Origin: Chrysomallon squamiferum | Taxonomy: Eukaryota > Mollusca > Gastropoda > Neomphalida > Peltospiridae | Direction: 5' to 3' | DNA: 20,000 nt | NCBI GenBank assembly: GCA_012295275.1 | Contig: CM022678.1 | Coordinates: forward strand, 1,811,686-1,831,685 | Part shown: positions 1-20,000 of the stretch, one piece after another | Layout: each line of letters starts with the position of its first letter | Numbering within the stretch: the first letter of the stretch is position 1 | The notes under the pieces: generated by a model | What the model was told of the DNA's origin: nothing | The model's input: only the letters and a program-made list of their open reading frames with translations | Database searches by the model: none | Program-made: the position numbers and the translations under genes

Positions 1-531
1 GACAGAATGAATGTTTAATGACACCCCAGCATGATTTAATTTACAAAAGACTTCAGTGTTGTCAGGAAATGCTATGTACATTTATATACTTACAGGACAG
101 CACCTTCCATACAGAAACAGTTAGCTGAAACATAGTCAGTAGAATATGAACAGTATTATATACATATTCAGAAATAATATTATTTTTCTCTCTAGATTAT
201 ATATATATAATATATAAATAAAATAAATAAAAGCATTTTATAATTAAAATTCTGCTATATTATTAATTTTTGTATATTAAAACTGATGAACAGAGTAACA
301 TAAAACAAAAATATAAAAATATAATTTTAATTTTAAAATGAAAGGACAATTTAATAAATTATTCATTAGCAAATAAAAATAAAATAGAAATTTCTATTTA
401 GCAAAATATTCCCAAAATTTAAACAATCAAATTTCATTCTGATTTCTATTCAAATAGTGTATATATAAATGATTAAATGTTTTTCAATAAATTAGTTTTT
501 GCTTGGTTTATTACTATATATATATATAATG

Positions 532-532
532 T

Positions 533-583
<51 letters not shown>

Positions 584-584
584 T
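532..584. repeat. (TTTA)n microsatellite
   Basis: About 13 uninterrupted TTTA units. Confidence 0.95.
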
Positions 585-1078
585 TGTCATGTTATTAATA
601 TATTTTTTGATAACAGTAAAATGAACAGAAAAGTATATCTGGATAAATGAACAAATAAATAAAAACTAAGGGTGACTTAAGAAGACTTTTTATCACCCTG
701 TTTTGCCTGATAACAAGTTACTATGTACCACTGACACATACAAAATGTTCCCAGATTGAACAATTAGATTAAGTACAAGATAATTTTCCTTGTTTTGTTT
801 TTCTAAATCTGTTTAAAACAGGAGATTAAACTTGTTTGCTTTTGAATATCTGTTTGATACAGGAATACCTGCTGACAAACAGAAGTAGGTGGTGATTTTT
901 AAATTAATTAGAAAGAAAATGTAATAAAATTAATTAGCTCTGCATCTTGTTTCATTAACAACAAAAACCTTTTTGTACTCAAAAATATATCTAGAGACAG
1001 ACAGAGAGACAGAAAGAGAGAAAGGGAGGAGAGAAAGAAAGAAAAAAAAAAGAAAAGACAGAAAAAGAAAGGGAGGAA

Positions 1079-1082
<4 letters not shown>

Positions 1083-1134
<52 letters not shown>
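1083..1134. repeat. (AG)26 with purine-rich flanks
   Basis: A perfect AG run inside a longer nearly all-purine block from about 993 to 1151. Confidence 0.95.
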
Positions 1135-1139
<5 letters not shown>

Positions 1140-2151
1140 AAGAAGAGAAAGTTAAATCTGCTTTTGCATTCATCTGAATATATGATATTTGTTTTCATTT
1201 TGAGAAATAAAACTGATGAAACTGTTAATCTTAATAAACATACAAGTCAGACAAATATTTAATTAACAGTTCTAACAAATGTTGGAAGCAGTAGATATGT
1301 ATTACCTGTTTTTATATCTCACAAAACATGATGAACCTATGTCAGCAATGATTTGACTCTCATATACACACACACAGACACAAACACTTATAGTGTAGGA
1401 TGTTTCAAACTGCTAGCTTGTGTATGTTTTGTTTTTTTCAACATGTCAGAGAGAAGTAAATATTTGGATGTTAAAGAATTAATCTGCAAGTAACTGAGTA
1501 CTCAGAGACGAAGAAATTACAAAATAAATATTATCACAAAACAATTACACAGAAGATGTACCAGTACCATTGTGAGTACAGCTATGAATTCCATTACGGA
1601 TACTGTTATGTGTACCATTGTGAGTAGTACTGCAAATGGTAGAATCTTTATAAGTTCAGTTAGTTGTATCATTGTCAGTAAAACTATAGTGCTATTTTGA
1701 GTAGAGTTATGAGTTCTGTTGTGAGTATCTACTCAGAAATACATATGTAATCAGTCAGCTGCATGTTTTTATTTAATTATAAACTGATAGTGTACTGTGT
1801 TGTGTGGGTTTTTCTGATTACTGTTTTATCTACTAACATTCTGTTTTGTAACAATTTTGTTATATACACATCAACTGTAAATCTTTGTTAAGTGAGTAAA
1901 TAGGGTGTGCATGTGTGTGTGTGTGTGTATACAGATAGATATTTCATTATATGTACATATGAGTTCAAGCTACATTTTCTGGAAGAATCTATAAAAAAAT
2001 AATTTTCAATTTTGTATTATCAATTCATTTAGAAATTTCTATAAGATTAAATCTGATGGTCATTTTATTAAATGTGTTCACAGTTACTAACTTATAAAAT
2101 CATTTTAAATGTTAAAATAAATAAAAATAAAATAAATATTTCAGTATTATT

Positions 2152-2157
2152 TTTATT
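2152..2157 (-). promoter_or_regulatory. Candidate polyadenylation signal AATAAA
   Basis: First canonical hexamer on the transcribed strand downstream of the stop codon. Such hexamers are common by chance in sequence this AT-rich, so the assignment is weak. Confidence 0.25.
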
Positions 2158-2695
2158 TTAATTTTTTGGTATAAAAATTAAATACTAAAATAGTCAGAGT
2201 TACTGTCATTAAATATATAACTTTAAAAAAAATTATAAAATTACAAAAATTATATATATTTTTAAACAATGTACTAAATATATAAAAAAATAAATTAAAA
2301 TTATTGTAATGATATAAAAATGATATTCATCATGTTAAAAACAAGCTTAATTAAATAATTAATAATAAAACTTAAATTAAAATTTTAAAAATATAAGAAA
2401 AAGAATGAAGAAAATAAATACAAAAAACACAGAATAATAAGACAAAAGCTCTTAGAGTTGTGAAATCACGGAGATAAATTATTTTTTCAATTAAAACTAC
2501 AAGAAAAATCCATTTTTACATTCATAATGTAAATATTACAGTCTCACACTGTTATCAGCGAATTTCACATTTAAAAAAAAAACCCACATCTTATTTTACT
2601 TGTTCCGAGAAACAAGTCGACACTGATTACACCTGCAATTACAGACAAACAAAACTTTTACATCCACATAAAGTCTACAAAATGGAAGAAGAATA

Positions 2696-2721
2696 TTTTT
2701 TTTTTTTTTTTTTTTTTTTTT
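2696..2721. repeat. T26 homopolymer
   Basis: Read as A26 in the transcript, about 140 nt after the stop codon. Confidence 0.9.
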
Positions 2722-2861
2722 CATGTTCTTTTTGACACTGAATACAAGCTGGCTGATTTTTTCTCATGAATTTGTTCCAAATTTCACTTCGTCTGTGGAA
2801 TGATGCACAAAAAAAAGAAAAAGAAAAAAAAAGATTTTTTTTTTTTTCTATCACACAATCA

Positions 2862-17867
<15,006 letters not shown>

Positions 17868-17958
17868 CAACAGCGTGAAGTTACAACGACCACTGAAACA
17901 CATAGACACAGTTCGTTTACGTTAACAAGCAGAATGGGAAACAAAACAACATTTACCT

Positions 17959-18346
17959 TATTAAGCAGATAGGTAATACAGTAATTTTTATTTATGTTAT
18001 GTTAATAAGCATTAGGGAATATATTCATATTTATTTATTTATGTTAATAAGAAAAGGAAACACAGCAATATTTATTTATGTTAATAAGAAGATAGTGAAT
18101 ACAGTAATATTTATTTATTTATATTAATAAGAAGTAAATGGAATACAATAATATTTATTTATTTATGTTAATAAAAAAAATAATGGAATATAATAATATT
18201 TATTTATTTATGTTAATAAAAAAAAATAAGAAATACATTAATATGTATTTATATATGTTAATAAGAAGATAGGGAATACAATAATATTTATTTATATTAA
18301 TAAGAAGACAGGGAATACAGCATTATTTATGTTAATAAGAAGATAG
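17959..18346. repeat. AT-rich minisatellite, ~35-45-bp unit, upstream of exon 1
   Basis: About ten copies of a unit like AATAAGAAGATAGGGAATAC then A(A/T)TAATATTTATTTATGTT. Length varies because of A-run and TTTA copy differences. The array starts about 65 bp beyond the presumed acceptor and abuts a (GA)50 tract. Confidence 0.92.
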
Positions 18347-18453
<107 letters not shown>

Positions 18454-18464
18454 AATAAATAAAG

Positions 18465-18605
18465 AATATTTCGCGGTTGTATCGCGATACGCAATGAGTT
18501 AATCTATCAATATTCAACGCTGCACCCGTTTCGTTATTTCTCGTTCCACTCAGTGCTCGAAGAACATTTATTACGAACTTTCCCAATCAAAGGGCAGGCA
18601 CATAA
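18465..18605 (-). promoter_or_regulatory. CpG-bearing island with CCAAT box and TATCGCGATA palindrome
   Basis: A short single-copy island with nine or so CpGs amid repeats, 0.6-0.7 kb upstream of the start-codon exon. It has a palindrome GTATCGCGATAC at 18479-18490, similar to the CGCG-centred DREF/ZBED1-type promoter element, and CCAATCA at 18583-18589 (NF-Y type). It might be a promoter for the PiT gene; no TATA box or TSS is demonstrable. Confidence 0.25.
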
Positions 18606-18810
18606 AGAAGATGTCTTGCTAATCCAAAAAATATTTGACAAGAAATATTTAATGATTAAAATCATTCATTATTTTTCTTATTCGACATAACTGAAAACAG
18701 TATTTAGCAATTAAAAGTAGACGAATTAAAATGGGTAAAAAACGGGTAAAAAATAACCAAATATAAACATCATTAACAGCAACAGTAATAGCAGTAATAA
18801 AAAAACAATA

Positions 18811-18859
18811 ACAACAACAACAACAACAACAACAATAATAATAATAATAATAATAATAA

Positions 18860-18890
<31 letters not shown>

Positions 18891-19095
18891 AAGAAGAAGA
18901 AGACGAGTTAAAACAACAAAACAATAATAACATAATATATATTATAAGGGAACAATAATAACATATAATAATAATAATAATAAGAAGAAGAAGAAGAAGA
19001 AGACGAGTTAAAACAACAAAACAATAATAACAAATATATATTATAAGAAATAATAAGAAGATATAAGAAGAACAATAACAAGAATAATAATAAAA

Positions 19096-19126
<31 letters not shown>

Positions 19127-19132
19127 AAGAAC
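18811..19132. repeat. Compound AAC/AAT/AAG arrays with a 100-bp duplication
   Basis: (AAC)n, (AAT)n and (AAG)n succeed one another, then the block GACGAGTTAAAACAACAAAA recurs at 18902 and 19002. The spacing of 100 bp shows a segmental tandem duplication that includes the AAT and AAG runs. Confidence 0.92.
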
Positions 19133-19349
19133 AAGAAGAAAGCAAAGAAAAAAGGTAGAAAAGAAAAAGTAAGAAAAAAGTAAATAAGAAGAAAACAACA
19201 AGTTAAAAATGCAAGAAAAAAAAAACACACGAAAATAACACAGTCACAATAAACACCTTTTTGTTTTTTTAAACAAAATCTGAAATGTAAGTAAACAGCT
19301 AAATAAAAAGAATTCCAGGTATTCATGTTACAGGTGCGAAAAGTAATGG

Positions 19350-19510
19350 TGAGTTTTACCTGTGTAAGAAGTACCTGGCCCAGGTAACTGAAACGCTCGT
19401 GCTGGTAAATACATACACAACTGTATATGGCGTTTTAACTTTTTATTAATACCCACTGACAGCCAATGAGAAGTGCGAGAAATCATCCAGGTACGACAAC
19501 GAATACCAGG
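19350..19510 (-). promoter_or_regulatory. Candidate promoter or 5' non-coding exon
   Basis: Single-copy sequence with an NF-Y-like AGCCAATGAG at 19461-19470 (CCAAT on the plus strand) and, downstream in gene direction, a good donor CAG|GTAAAA (last exon base 19360). Since exon 1 has an acceptor, a non-coding exon upstream is expected and this is one candidate. Evidence is weak. Confidence 0.2.
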
Positions 19511-19585
19511 GGTTCAGATAATGAAATTTAGTTATTAACAGGAGATAGGAAATCTCATAATTAGCTGATAATATATATTATACAG

Positions 19586-19589
19586 GACA

Positions 19590-19655
<66 letters not shown>

Positions 19656-19693
19656 CACACACACACATATATATATATATACACACACACACA
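19586..19693. repeat. Compound (CATA)n, (TA)n and (CA)n array
   Basis: CATA units at 19588-19617, TA at about 19618-19650, then CA and TA alternating. CATA-rich sequence continues weakly to about 19870, and there is a G9 run at 19929-19937. No gene seen to the window end. Confidence 0.9.
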
Positions 19694-20000
19694 CAAACAC
19701 AAATTCATAGGTACAAACACAAAAACACATACATATATGCACACATACATACATTCATACAAAAAGACGTAAAACATATATACATATATAAACGTTCATA
19801 CAAACACATATACAAAAAGTATCGTAGGTACATATATACATATACATACATTGTATGGACGTGTATAATGTTGATACATTTATTCATATACAGACATAAC
19901 GAAGAAAATAAAATCACTGCAAACAGACGGGGGGGGGAGTACAGTTTTTTCTTTTTTAAACATGCGGGATTGTAATGAAAAGGTGAAGATAATGAACAAT

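Larger units (their letters stand above)
1..2151. other. 3' flank, no gene seen
   Basis: Very AT-rich sequence without a supportable ORF. It contains a (TTTA)n array, a GA tract with purine-rich flanks, a short (TG)n near 1913-1928 and a degenerate repeated motif (GTACCATTGTGAGTA and variants) between about 1560 and 1735. Confidence 0.6.
2152..2861 (-). other. Probable 3' UTR of the PiT gene
   Basis: No further coding potential follows the stop. Reading down the minus strand, the first AATAAA I find is at 2157-2152, about 705 nt after the stop. The sequence is AT-rich throughout, so this hexamer could be chance. An internal A26 run in transcript sense (2721-2696) lies inside the UTR. Confidence 0.35.

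Noticed and set aside
1560-1735. Tandem repeat with GTACCATTGTGAGTA
   Set aside because: The motif recurs clearly only twice; the other copies are too degenerate to define a unit.

Overview
The window is AT-rich animal (metazoan) nuclear DNA holding one split gene on the minus strand in a sea of microsatellites. The gene is a sodium-phosphate symporter of the SLC20/PiT family. I could reconstruct it from its ATG (17867) to its stop codon (2862) in 12 coding exons. Every intron is GT-AG and every exon joins in frame, giving 1,569 nt or 522 residues plus a stop. The density of (GA)n, (CA)n, (TA)n and AAT/AAC/AAG arrays, with small exons in introns of about 0.3-0.9 kb and one 7.5 kb first intron, looks lophotrochozoan. 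A mollusc, perhaps a cephalopod, is my guess from general appearance only.

Layout on the plus strand (the gene runs right to left): 1-2861 is the 3' flank and probable 3' UTR. The range 2862-10205 holds exons 12 to 2, packed with short introns. The range 10206-17671 is intron 1, which carries long GA/TC tracts, trinucleotide arrays, a tRNA-derived SINE-like element and several higher-complexity CpG-bearing islands with palindromic transcription-factor-like sites. The range 17672-17892 is the exon with the start codon. The range 17893-20000 is upstream sequence: a minisatellite, a GA tract, AAC/AAT/AAG arrays and two CCAAT-containing islands that may hold the promoter or a 5' non-coding exon.

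The protein has the two inverted PiT repeats: [11 protein letters not shown] near the N-terminus and GGNDVSNAIGP plus [11 protein letters not shown] near the C-terminus. They are separated by a cytoplasmic loop of about 100 residues, clearly shorter than in vertebrate PiT1/PiT2. No other protein-coding gene, rRNA, CRISPR or prokaryotic-type system is supported.

The most interesting structures are: a 28-bp minisatellite in intron 9 that appears to have grown out of the exon 9 splice junction; very long complementary GA and UC tracts on either side of the start-codon exon; a (CA)56 tract 48 nt from a 5' splice site; a perfect IR1 nuclear-receptor palindrome; and a set of CRE-like sites in intron 1.
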